A stretch of 64,000 bases of DNA from Streptomyces sp. ML-6 (lineage in GTDB: Bacteria; Actinomycetota; Actinomycetes; Streptomycetales; Streptomycetaceae), in NCBI RefSeq assembly GCF_030116705.1, contig NZ_JAOTIK010000003.1, positions 1-64,000 on the forward strand. The letters are read 5' to 3'. The translations under genes and the position numbers were made by a program. Positions 1 through 7,829 of this stretch are shown here, piece after piece. Under the pieces are notes generated by a model. It was not told the DNA's origin. It made no database searches and saw only the letters and a list, made by a program, of their open reading frames with translations. The number at the start of each line of letters is the position of its first letter. The stretch's first letter is position 1.

Positions 1-15
1 GCACCAGCCACAACA

Positions 16-52
16 GGGCGTGCCCGGGGGGCGGAGCGCCCCGGGCACGCCC
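16..52. repeat. 14-bp perfect inverted repeat (hairpin)
   Basis: The arms GGGCGTGCCCGGGG and CCCCGGGCACGCCC pair perfectly around a 9-nt loop GGCGGAGCG. It could be a terminator for a gene left of the window or part of a telomere-like palindrome series. Confidence 0.6.
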
Positions 53-395
53 GGGGCGGCGCGGCACCGGCCCCAGCCCCCCGGGAAAGGTCCTCAGGCG
101 CGCCCCAGCACGCCCGCGCCGCTCCCCGCCCCTGTGCCCCGTCCCGTCGACGGCTGCATGCTGCGCCCGTCATGCCGTCAGGCACGGCCCCCTCTGCACC
201 CTGCCCCGCAGCCGGGCGGAATTCGGGCCGTCAGGCGCGGCTGAAGAGCCGTCAGGCTCTCCAGCCCGTGCTTGGGCGCTCCCCCAGCCCCCGCATCGCC
301 GCGCCTTGGCCCCCGCACTCCGCGTTCCGGGCCTGCGCTGCGGCCTGATCGTGGCGGGTAGTAAGGCCGGTAGCGCGGAGGGGGCGCAGCGGTGT

Positions 396-513
396 GACGG
401 GCGGGGTGTGGGTGTGGGCCTCGGCGAGGTGCTGGCCGACGACAGTTCGGCGCTAGCGGGCGGCCGCGCTCGGCCAGGGCCGCGCCGAGGCCCACACCCA
501 CACCCCGCCCGTC
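396..513. repeat. 31-bp perfect inverted repeat with nested hairpin
   Basis: Bases 396-426 are the exact reverse complement of 483-513. The 56-nt interval contains a second inverted repeat, CTGGCCGA at 432-439 against TCGGCCAG at 470-477. The whole can fold into a long compound hairpin. No T-run follows, so a simple terminator is not obvious. A foldback of this size in a gene-free stretch fits a replicon end or a recombination or replication site better than coding DNA. Confidence 0.7.
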
Positions 514-755
514 GGTTCGCTGTCGTGTCAGGTGCGCCTGCCTCCTCGGCACGCCCTCCCAGCGGGTACGTGCAGGTGCACCATGGCCGGCCTTGTCGGA
601 CCGTCGACGCCGAGTGGTCGCGTCGCTGCCTCCGGGGAGGGCCCGCCCCGGAAAAACAGGATTAGGCAAAATGGGGTGGAAAATGCTCCCGAGTCCGGGA
701 TAATTAATTTCCGCTGCACTGCCTGGATCGCTCGACAAACAGTTAGGAATATCCG

Positions 756-1286
756 ATGAAGAAGATCGCCTTATTCGGCCCTCCTGCGAGCGGGAAAACG
801 ACGATCGCGAAAGAACTTTCCGCTTCGCTGGAAATTCCTTGCACTGACCTTGACAATGTGCTGTTCACCGAGAACGGTCCTCTTCCACTCGATGAATTCC
901 GGGGCAAGGCCGAGCGGATCACGCGGGGGGAATCGTGGGTGGTCGAGGGGAATTACTCAAAGCTTGCAGACGTGGTGTGGCACCGGGCGGATGTCCTGGT
1001 CTGGCTCGACCTCCCGTTGCCCCTGATCGTGCGCCGGATCGTGTACCGGAGCCTGCGCCAGCTCACCGGCCTGGACGCGAGCATCCAGGCGCAGCGGCTC
1101 ACGTGGAAGCGTGCCTTCTTCGGGCGGCGGTCCCTGCTGCGCACGGCTGTCCGGAAGTATCGCAACAACCGCCCCCGGTATGCCCGGCAGGTCGCCGAGA
1201 CGGCCGAGCTGGGCGTCCGTGTCGTACGGCTCCGCAGTGGGCGGGAGGCGGATGCATGGCTCGCGCGGCAGCTCTCGGGACGGTGA
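756..1286 (+). CDS. Small P-loop kinase-like ATPase (adenylate kinase/FlaR-like)
   Basis: A 176-residue protein with a Walker A loop GPPASGKTT at residues 8-16. An adenylate-kinase-like layout follows: an acidic TDLDNVLF motif near residue 35, a VWLDLPLP strand near 90, and an Arg-rich segment RRIVYRSLRQ that could act as the lid. This matches the small nucleotide-kinase-like proteins often annotated as topology modulation protein or AAA family ATPase. The substrate is unknown. An AGGAA sits just before the ATG. The 5' end is noticeably AT-richer than its surroundings, which hints at separate acquisition. Its neighbours do not reveal a pathway. Confidence 0.75.
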   Translation: MKKIALFGPPASGKTTIAKELSASLEIPCTDLDNVLFTENGPLPLDEFRGKAERITRGESWVVEGNYSKLADVVWHRADVLVWLDLPLPLIVRRIVYRSLRQLTGLDASIQAQRLTWKRAFFGRRSLLRTAVRKYRNNRPRYARQVAETAELGVRVVRLRSGREADAWLARQLSGR

Positions 1287-1511
1287 GCGGGTCGCAGGGG
1301 ATGAAGGCGGCACCGAAGAGTCTTAGATACTGTAATGTTGTAACTGTCGAATGCTGGGTCGGGAAAAGGTCGAGGCCGACGGAGAGCCGCTCTGAGAGCG
1401 ACCCGGCACACCGCCGGCCTCGTAACCACGTCGCAGGCCCGGAAAAGGAACCAGCCTGCACCCAAACTCTACAGGTCGCACCTGCGGCACAGCAGCCCTC
1501 GAGGAGACGAT

Positions 1512-2132
1512 GTGATCCCCCGTAACCGGCCGGTCATCAACGAAGCCGACGTCGCCCGCCGCATCGGCGTGCCGCTGGCCACCTGGCGCCGCCGCGACGC
1601 TCCTGGCTTCCGCAGCCGCGTCCCCAGCCTGCTCCCTGAGAGTCGCTACCTGGTCTACGACCTGGCCCAGGCCGAGGCCTACATCGACGGCAAGCCGATC
1701 CCCGCACTGCCGCAGGACGAGCACCCCGAGGACCTGCTCACCGCCGACGAGGCCGCCGCGGTCCTCGGCATCAACCCGGGCACTGTCCGCGCCTACGCCG
1801 TTCAGGGCTACCTCTCGGCCGGCACGACCGTCTACGGAGCCCGGCTGTGGCCCCGCCGCGAAGTCAACAAGCGCCGCGACAACCCGCCGGGCCAGGGAAA
1901 GGGCGGCGGCCGCCGCGCCGGCGAACCTCAAGTCCCCCGCAAACAGCACTCCTACGAAGGAGACCCGCGGCTCCGTACCGCCAGTGAGGCCCTCGCTGCG
2001 GCGAACAGCGCGCCCAAGAGCCGCATCGCCGCCGAACTGGCCGCAGAGCACGGAGGTACACCCCGCACCTGGGAACGGCTCCTCACCGCAGCCGCGGCGC
2101 TCCAGGACGGCGCCCCCGAGGCCCGTGCCTGA
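1512..2132 (+). CDS. Helix-turn-helix DNA-binding protein
   Basis: A 206-residue protein starting at GTG behind GAGGAG. There are two MerR/excisionase-like helix-turn-helix segments: one at residues 10-35 (NEADVARRIGVPLATWRRRD) and one near 78-105, with LTADEAAAVLGINPGTVRAYA followed by a short wing-like stretch. A Gly/Arg-rich linker precedes a C-terminal segment resembling a third helix-turn-helix. Such proteins usually bind DNA directly as regulators or accessory factors. It lies 110 bp upstream of the helicase gene on the same strand, so the two could work together at DNA ends or an origin. That link is inference. Confidence 0.6.
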   Translation: MIPRNRPVINEADVARRIGVPLATWRRRDAPGFRSRVPSLLPESRYLVYDLAQAEAYIDGKPIPALPQDEHPEDLLTADEAAAVLGINPGTVRAYAVQGYLSAGTTVYGARLWPRREVNKRRDNPPGQGKGGGRRAGEPQVPRKQHSYEGDPRLRTASEALAAANSAPKSRIAAELAAEHGGTPRTWERLLTAAAALQDGAPEARA

Positions 2133-2242
2133 GAGACCACCCCTGACAACGAGCGCACGGAAGCGGGCCTCCCCGAGGCGGGGCACCGCATCGGTGCTTC
2201 CTTCCTGATTACGCGTCACCCGCGAAAAGGAGAACACGGGAC

Positions 2243-4687
2243 ATGACCGTGATGAAGCTGCGTGACCACCAGATCGAGGCCGTGAGCGCGATTGTGCGCG
2301 GTCTCGATATCCCGCCGGGCGGTATTCCCTGGAATGGTCTGCGCGGCCAGGTGCACGCCGCGTGCGGAACGGGAAAGACCATCATCGCGGCGGCCTCCGC
2401 GAAAAGGATTGTTCCCAAGGGCCGCGTTCTCGTGGTGGTGCCGACCCTCGATCTCCTGGCGCAGACCGTGAAGGCGTGGAGCAGCGTCGGGCACAGAGGG
2501 CCGGCGGTCATGGTGTGCTCGCCGCTGGAGGATCCGGAGCTGTGGCACCTGGGAGTGCGGTGCACCACGAACCCCGTGCAGCTGGCGCTGTGGCACGCCA
2601 CGGGGCCAGTGACCATCTACGCCACCTACGCCTCGCTGGGCGTGCTCAGGGAAGCCTTTGAGGGCGCCTACGGCCAGAAACTCGGCCCGGTGGACCTCGC
2701 CTGTGTCGATGAGGCGCACCGGACGTCGGGGTCGATGGGGAAGGCGTGGGCGGACATCCATGACCAGACGAAGATCCCGGCGCGCCGGCGGCTGTATCTG
2801 ACGGCGACGCCGCGGATCTGGGAGGAGCGGCTGAACCGTGAAGTGGCCGAGGGGGTGCGTGACCCGTTGCCGCGGGAGATGGCGGCCTCGATGGATGACG
2901 AGAAGGTCTTCGGGCCGGTCCTCTACAAGCTGTCGCTGGCGTCGGCGGTGTCGCGCAAGTTGCTGGCGCGGTACCAGATCATCGTTCTGGAGCTCCAGGA
3001 CCCGGTCGTGACGCCGGAGCGGCTGATGGGTGAGGAGCGGCACACCGAGGAGGTCCGCGGGCAGCGCCTGGGTGCCCTCCAGGCTGCGCTGCTGCACACG
3101 ATGGAGCAGCACAACCTGTCGACGTGCATCACCTTCCACCACCGGACCATAGAGGCCGCGGCGTATGCGGAGGGTCTGGAGCGGGTGGCCGAGCGGCTGC
3201 ACGCCGACCGGCCCGAGAAGTACCCGGCTCGGATCTGGGCGGACTGGCTGTGCGGTGAGCACGTGCCGGAGCGTCGGCGGGAGGTGCTGCGCGGGTTCGG
3301 CTCCACCGCCCGGCGGGCTGTGCTCTCGAACTGCCGCGTCCTGGGTGAGGGCGTGGATATCCGGGCCGTGGACTCGGTGGCCCTGCTGGACCCCAAGGGG
3401 GCCCCGCACGACATCGTGCAGGCGATCGGCCGCGCTCTACGTCAGAAGCCCGGTGAAGGAAAGCTCGCTTCCCTGATCGTGCCGGTATTCCTCCGGCCTG
3501 ACGAAAGCCCGGAGGATATGTTCACCTCTGGTTCGTACCGGCCTTTGGTGAAGGTATTGGAAGGTCTGCGGGCTCACGATGAAGAGGCAATCGAGTTGCT
3601 GGCTATTCCGCAGGAGCCGCAGAAGGACGTCGTGCAGCCCTCCAGATACCTCGGTGCTGCGCCTGGTGATAACGAGGAGGAAACCCGGTTGCTGCTCCGT
3701 TTCGCGGCTCCCAGGGACCCTGTGATGGTCGCGGACTGGGTCAGCTTCAACGTGATCGACACGGAGCGGCAGGACTGGGCTCGTGGCTGGGCGGCGCTCA
3801 GGGGCTTCGTCGAGCGCGAGGGGCACGCCCGGGTGCCGTACGAGCACCGCGAGAGGGCGTTTCCTCTGGGGCGGTGGGTCGCGGAGCAGCGGCGGGCGTT
3901 CGGGGCGGGGCAGATGGCCGGGGTGCGTGCCCGGCGGCTGGAGAAGCTGGGCATGGCCTGGTCGGCCGCTGATGCGCGGTTCCAGGAGAATCTGGCGGCG
4001 GCGAGGGTGTACTACGAGCAGCACTGGACGCTGTGCGCGCCCCGGTCGGCGGCGGTGCTGGACAGGCCGGTGGGGCAGTGGCTGTCCAACCTGCGCCGTC
4101 CCGGCGCGCTGGCCGGGCACCCGGAGTGGGAGGCCGCGCTGGTGGCCCTGGACGAGGACTGGAATCCGTCGTGGCCGGCGCAGTGGCAGCGGCACTTCGC
4201 CGCGCTGCGGGAGCTGGTGCGCGACGAGGAAGGGCCGGCGGAGGTTCTGCCCGGGTTCACCGTGCACGGCATGGACGTCGGCAAGTGGCTGGCCCAGCAG
4301 CGCAGGCCCGAGGTCTGGGCGGCCCTGGTACAGGGTCAGCGCGAGCGCCTGGAGGCGGTCGGTGTCACCCCGCTCCCGGTGACCGTGCTCCCGGAAGTCC
4401 CTGCCCCGGCCCCGGCCCTGGCGGAGCCAAGCATGCCCGCCGAGTCGTCCACGGCGCCTGTGAGCGCCTTCGAGAGGGGCGTGGCGGCCCTGGAGCAGTA
4501 CAAGGCCCGCACGGGCTCTGTGAAGGTGCCCAGGGCTCACGTGGAGGTGTTGCCGGACGGGTCGGAGGTCAAGCTCGGAGTCTTCCTGTCCAACACCAAG
4601 TCCAGGCGCGCGAAGCTGACCGTCGACAAGCTCGTCGCGTTGGCCGGCCTCGGGCTGGAGTGGGCGGCCATGGAAGGAGCGGCGTGA
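2243..4687 (+). CDS. Superfamily 2 DEAH helicase with helicase-associated repeats (TtrA-like)
   Basis: An 814-residue protein. Motif I is ACGTGKTI at residues 40-47, motif II is VDEAH near residue 155, and a helicase C-terminal domain ends in QAIGRALR near residue 398. From about residue 495 onward there are at least three helicase-associated repeats with the pattern W..G...L..F...GH..VP followed by LG.W...QR. This layout is that of the helicase-like genes found close to Streptomyces telomeres (TtrA and relatives), which have been linked to conjugal transfer or terminal functions. It starts at ATG after AAGGAG. Its stop overlaps the next start (TGATGA). Assignment to the telomere-type family is moderately sure; substrate is unknown. 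Confidence 0.8.
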   Translation: MTVMKLRDHQIEAVSAIVRGLDIPPGGIPWNGLRGQVHAACGTGKTIIAAASAKRIVPKGRVLVVVPTLDLLAQTVKAWSSVGHRGPAVMVCSPLEDPELWHLGVRCTTNPVQLALWHATGPVTIYATYASLGVLREAFEGAYGQKLGPVDLACVDEAHRTSGSMGKAWADIHDQTKIPARRRLYLTATPRIWEERLNREVAEGVRDPLPREMAASMDDEKVFGPVLYKLSLASAVSRKLLARYQIIVLELQDPVVTPERLMGEERHTEEVRGQRLGALQAALLHTMEQHNLSTCITFHHRTIEAAAYAEGLERVAERLHADRPEKYPARIWADWLCGEHVPERRREVLRGFGSTARRAVLSNCRVLGEGVDIRAVDSVALLDPKGAPHDIVQAIGRALRQKPGEGKLASLIVPVFLRPDESPEDMFTSGSYRPLVKVLEGLRAHDEEAIELLAIPQEPQKDVVQPSRYLGAAPGDNEEETRLLLRFAAPRDPVMVADWVSFNVIDTERQDWARGWAALRGFVEREGHARVPYEHRERAFPLGRWVAEQRRAFGAGQMAGVRARRLEKLGMAWSAADARFQENLAAARVYYEQHWTLCAPRSAAVLDRPVGQWLSNLRRPGALAGHPEWEAALVALDEDWNPSWPAQWQRHFAALRELVRDEEGPAEVLPGFTVHGMDVGKWLAQQRRPEVWAALVQGQRERLEAVGVTPLPVTVLPEVPAPAPALAEPSMPAESSTAPVSAFERGVAALEQYKARTGSVKVPRAHVEVLPDGSEVKLGVFLSNTKSRRAKLTVDKLVALAGLGLEWAAMEGAA

Positions 4688-5073
4688 TGATCGCAGCCGC
4701 GGAAGAGCGGGGTGTGCAGGATGCTGTGCGGCGGCACGCCCGCACCAGGGCCTTCGCGGAGGCGGAGGGCTTCGTCTCGGCTGTGCTGTCCGACCCTCGG
4801 GTGCAGGTGACGCGGGGGCGGGTGGACGGCGGAGACGGAGCTCGGCATGGAGCTGTGCATCCGTCTCCAGTCGTTCCAGGACCGCTATGACCAGGCCGTG
4901 GCGGGTGGCGACGTGGCCCGGCTCCCGGGATCTGCCCGGGCAAGCACGGCCGCTGGGGGCGGATCTGCGTCCTGCCCGACGGGCATGAGACCTCGATGGA
5001 GGAACCGCACTGGGGCCGCAACAGCGAGGGCCAGCCGATAGCGTGGGTGGGCAGCACACCTGACGACTGGTGA
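4687..5073 (+). pseudogene. Frame-broken small conserved-looking gene downstream of helicase
   Basis: The ATG overlaps the helicase stop. The first about 50 codons read MIAAAEERGVQDAVRRH and continue in one frame. The reading then makes sense in the next frame (ELGMELCIRLQSFQDRYDQA), and after a CCC run at 4924-4926 returns to the first frame as ICPGKHGRWGRICVLPDG, ending PDDW and a stop at 5071-5073. The three pieces read as one protein of about 128 residues with two compensating indels. I do not recognise the family. Either the gene is decaying or the sequence has errors here. Confidence 0.5.
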
Positions 5074-5097
5074 GCGGCGGTGGTAAGACCGGCGGAG

Positions 5098-5128
5098 GGA
5101 CCCCGGGGCGCAGGGCGGCCCGGGGTCC
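5098..5128 (+). terminator. GC-rich terminator hairpin
   Basis: GGACCCCGGG and CCCGGGGTCC pair perfectly (10 bp) around an 11-nt loop, 25 bp after the stop of the broken gene. It probably ends the helicase transcript. There is no T-run, which is usual in this GC background. Confidence 0.6.
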
Positions 5129-5154
5129 TCCACTGTCCGGGGCCGGGGACGCCT

Positions 5155-5239
5155 CTCCCAGGTCCTACACGCACTGAGGTGCGATGCCCGGGGGTTCCGA
5201 GCTGCGGCATCGCACTGGTGTGCGTGTAGGGCCTGGGAG
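5155..5239. repeat. Compound palindrome: 20-bp outer and 10-bp inner stem
   Basis: The outer arms 5155-5174 and 5220-5239 pair over 20 bp with a single T-G position. Inside, GTGCGATGCC at 5179-5188 pairs with GGCATCGCAC at 5206-5215, leaving a 17-nt loop. It lies in the roughly 500-bp gene-free interval between the broken gene and the next CDS. Only this palindrome, the terminator and an operator-like repeat are evident in that interval. It is too elaborate for an ordinary terminator, since one already precedes it. It may be a recombination, replication or structured-RNA site. Confidence 0.65.
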
Positions 5240-5468
5240 CTTGGGCCGCTCCCCCTCACCGAACTGCGGCGCGGCCAGGACCAGTTCAGTTCGGAGTGAG
5301 ACGACCTGACCGACAAGCGCCAGGCGCTGGCTGGCCTCGGGCTGGAGTGGGCGCAGTAGCGCAATGGGGGCTCTATGGGTCCTGCTTTCGGTGCCCTTCT
5401 ACATGCTGTGCAGCTAGTCGGGGGGAGCGGCAGCGGAAAGCTGCGGTTGGCGCGACTCCCACCGCGAG

Positions 5469-5505
5469 CAACTTTCAGTGACACTTGAAGCGGTACTGAA
5501 AGTTG
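5469..5505 (+). promoter_or_regulatory. Operator-like inverted repeat, shared with 57.6 kb
   Basis: CAACTTTCAGT (5469-5479) is perfectly inverted as ACTGAAAGTTG (5495-5505). The left half with its extension, ACTTTCAGTGACACTTGAAG, recurs with one mismatch upstream of the minus-strand gene at 57317-57583. It lies about 70 bp before the start of the next CDS and is a probable repressor or activator site for it. Confidence 0.55.
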
Positions 5506-5572
5506 GCTACGGTGGGGGCTGCACCAACCGCACGGGCAAGCCCTGCGGCATCGCCCCGGAAGGACCTGTGGA

Positions 5573-7504
5573 ATGACCGTGAGCAAACTCCCGACACCCG
5601 TGTCTGAGACGGCGACTGTGGCGGTGCGCAACGCCCGGAACACCCTTGCCATGGTGGCCAAAGGGCCGATCCTCCGAACGGGCAACCCTGATGACTCCGC
5701 GCGTGTGGTGCTGTGCTGGGGCGAAGGCGGCGCCGGGGCCCTGAACAGGTGGGAGGTCACGGCCTCATGGCGCGGTCACGGCTTCTGGGTGGCACAACAC
5801 AAGGGGGAGTGGTTCATCACTCGCGAGCGAATGCACCCGGCGGACCTCAGTAAGAACCCGAAGCAGTGGCGCAAGTCTGAGCAGGTCCGACACTCGGACC
5901 GCCGCCCGATCCGGAGCCGGGCAGAGGCGGAAGCCCTGATGATCGCCCGGGTAGAGGAGCGGCGTGGCCGTGAGTCCAAAGTGCGTGGGATCATCAAGGC
6001 CGCGGCCGATGGCCCGGCTCCGAAGTGGACCCCGGCCCCGAGCATCATCAAGCCGCGCAAGGCCCCGCGTGCGGACTGGTCCCCGGCTGACGTACTGGCC
6101 AAATGGGGCGACTCGGTGAGCTACGAGGAGATCATCGAGGAGGAGGCCGAGGACGTCGCCACTTTTGAAGGGGCTGCCGGTCCCTCGGGGCTCGTCGAGT
6201 GCCAGGCAGCGGCCGAGACCACAATCAGCCAGAGCGCGGAGGCCGGAGAGATCAAGACCGGAGCACCGACGGGGGCCAGCACGCCGGCGCCTACCAGGGT
6301 GTCCGACCCGGGCAGTGTCCAGACGTGGGAGGGCGGCGGCACGGTTCCGGGCGTCGATGATCCCTGCCCGACAGCGCCCTGTCAGGGCGTTAATGCGAAC
6401 GGGTCGAGCGAGATTCTCCTGCAGGTGGCAGAACCTGTCTCCGACGCGCCCGTAGTACCAACACCCGTCAAAGGCGTGCCCCGGTACCGATTCAGGCGAT
6501 GCGACGACCGGGGATGCTACCCGGTGACGGTCGATGGCGCGTTTGTCGGCCACGTCTACCGAATTCGCTGCACATGGTTGGCCATCGGCCTTTCCGAAGA
6601 GCATGCGACCAGTCACACCAGCCGCGCGGCAGCAGCGGCCCGACTCGTAGCGCTGATTGACATGCGGGTCGCTGCTGAAGCCGACATGGCGCGCAACATG
6701 CGGCGGCGCACTGAGCCACCCCAGGGATGGCGCTTCACCATGTGGGACGCGGTCGGTCCGGGCGACATCGTCCGAACCCCGGCCCGGTGCCAGCCCGTAC
6801 AGGGAGCCTCGGACGGCGGTCCGTTGTATCCGGAAGTGTGGAGCGCCCCGGTGACCTTGACCGGTGTCGACTATCTGTCCAGCGGGGCCATTGTGGCGCG
6901 TGGACAGGAGGAGGGCGCGCCTGCATGGTCCGGAATGGGTGTCCTCCTGTCCACGCCAAAGTTCGCTGAGGTCGGCGTCCTGGTGCCGGAGACGACCCCG
7001 GCGCGGACGACCCCGGCACAGTGGGTCGGCGCCCAGGCCGAGGGAAAGGGAAAGGTGCTCTTCCCCTTCGGGGGAAGAGGTGTCGGCGGCTGCGTCACGC
7101 TGACCCATGCCGCTGACCTGCGAGGACAGCGGGCAAGCGAATCCACCGTTGGCAACCTGTTGAGCAACCCGTTGCGCAACCTGTTAGGCAACCCGTTACG
7201 CAACCTGTTGAGCAACCGGTGGGCCTGCGGGCTTTACGTCGACATGGTGGCGACGGTTCCGTCGTGTGGTGGGAGATCGAGCAGCATGGCGTGGAAGAGC
7301 GGGGCGGCCGGGAGGGTCGGGCGTAGGCCGCCCAGTGTCTGCCAGCCCCATGATTCGTACAGTGCCCGGACCTTGGGGTGCTCCTGGAGGACCAGGAGCG
7401 TGGCGCGTTGTTCGGGCCGGGGTATGAGCAGTGCGTCGTGGAGTCGGCGGGCGGTGCCGGTCTTGCGCCAGGGGGCGCGGACCATGAGCTCGCTGAGTGC
7501 GTAG
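5573..7504 (+). CDS. Large hypothetical protein, function unknown
   Basis: The frame encodes 643 residues. I recognise no family. Residues 1-190 look globular with WRGHGFWVAQHKGEW-type content. Residues 190-290 are low-complexity and rich in Ala, Gly and Thr. Residues 300-500 form a second globular part rich in aromatic and Cys residues (RCDDRGCYPVTVDG). From about residue 525 the sequence becomes an octapeptide repeat (NLLSNPLR, NLLGNPLR, NLLSNRWA) encoded by 24-bp tandem DNA repeats. The remaining about 90 residues lie antisense to the acetyltransferase gene and look like read-through. The original end was probably near 7220, and repeat growth may have removed the stop. An operator-like repeat precedes it. 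Confidence 0.5.
   Translation: MTVSKLPTPVSETATVAVRNARNTLAMVAKGPILRTGNPDDSARVVLCWGEGGAGALNRWEVTASWRGHGFWVAQHKGEWFITRERMHPADLSKNPKQWRKSEQVRHSDRRPIRSRAEAEALMIARVEERRGRESKVRGIIKAAADGPAPKWTPAPSIIKPRKAPRADWSPADVLAKWGDSVSYEEIIEEEAEDVATFEGAAGPSGLVECQAAAETTISQSAEAGEIKTGAPTGASTPAPTRVSDPGSVQTWEGGGTVPGVDDPCPTAPCQGVNANGSSEILLQVAEPVSDAPVVPTPVKGVPRYRFRRCDDRGCYPVTVDGAFVGHVYRIRCTWLAIGLSEEHATSHTSRAAAAARLVALIDMRVAAEADMARNMRRRTEPPQGWRFTMWDAVGPGDIVRTPARCQPVQGASDGGPLYPEVWSAPVTLTGVDYLSSGAIVARGQEEGAPAWSGMGVLLSTPKFAEVGVLVPETTPARTTPAQWVGAQAEGKGKVLFPFGGRGVGGCVTLTHAADLRGQRASESTVGNLLSNPLRNLLGNPLRNLLSNRWACGLYVDMVATVPSCGGRSSSMAWKSGAAGRVGRRPPSVCQPHDSYSARTLGCSWRTRSVARCSGRGMSSASWSRRAVPVLRQGARTMSSLSA
7152..7223. repeat. Three 24-bp tandem repeats
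   Basis: The unit is GCAACCTGTTGA plus GCAACCCGTTGC. Copies begin at 7152, 7176 and 7200 and diverge slightly, the last one ending GCAACCGGTGGG. Each half is itself a 12-bp repeat containing the near-palindrome CAACC-N-GTTG. It lies at the convergent junction of two genes and translates in frame in the upstream gene. There are no unique spacers, so it is not a CRISPR array. Confidence 0.75.
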
Positions 7505-7815
7505 GTGCGAGTGCCGGTCTCGGTGATGGTGTCGGCGGGTGTGTCGGTGAGCAGTCCGCTCCACCACCGGCTGGCGGGAGGCAGCGGGGCTCCGTAGGCG
7601 TAGCCGACGGGCTGGTCGTGGTCGTAGGCGACGGTGCAGGTCCAGCCGGGGCGGGTCATCCAGCTGTCGAGTCCTTCGGCGAACCGGTCGAGGGCGCAGA
7701 ACGGGTCGCTCTGTGCCTCCTTCGCGTAGACCTCGGCGTAGATGTCCAGCAGGAGCGGGCGCAGGCGGGGGGTGTGGCGGGTGGTGTAGTGGCGGATTTC
7801 TATGCCGGTGGTCAC
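7234..7815 (-). CDS. GNAT family N-acetyltransferase
   Basis: A 193-residue protein. A GNAT fold is indicated by an N-terminal strand IEIRHYT, the segment GYAYGAPLP, a strand ALSELMVRAPWR leading into the acetyl-CoA loop KTGTARRLHDALL, and a C-terminal LYESWGWQTLG motif typical of the family. It would transfer an acetyl group to an unknown small molecule or protein. GTG was chosen as start because AGGAGAA lies just upstream, while longer forms overlap the regulator gene. It starts 14 bp after the stop of the XRE/TPR regulator and is probably cotranscribed with it. Confidence 0.8.
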   Translation of the reverse strand: MTTGIEIRHYTTRHTPRLRPLLLDIYAEVYAKEAQSDPFCALDRFAEGLDSWMTRPGWTCTVAYDHDQPVGYAYGAPLPPASRWWSGLLTDTPADTITETGTRTYALSELMVRAPWRKTGTARRLHDALLIPRPEQRATLLVLQEHPKVRALYESWGWQTLGGLRPTLPAAPLFHAMLLDLPPHDGTVATMST

Positions 7816-7829
7816 TTCGGGTGGTTCTC

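Larger units (their letters stand above)
1..755. other. Palindrome-rich region with no convincing gene
   Basis: Several open frames cross this stretch on both strands, but they overlap one another, look like GC-driven noise and match no family I recognise. What stands out is inverted repeats: a 14-bp hairpin near the left edge, a 31-bp perfect inverted repeat around position 450, and small ones such as AGAGCC-GTCA-GGCTCT near 250. Dense palindromes followed by a helicase gene within about 2.2 kb resemble the ends of Streptomyces linear replicons. The canonical telomere opening CCCGCGGAGCGGG is not seen, so this is suggestive only. From about 650 the sequence becomes AT-richer and leads into the first gene. 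Confidence 0.5.

Noticed and set aside
7152..7223. CRISPR-like array
   Set aside because: The 24-bp units are directly adjacent with no spacers, they code in frame, and no cas genes are present.
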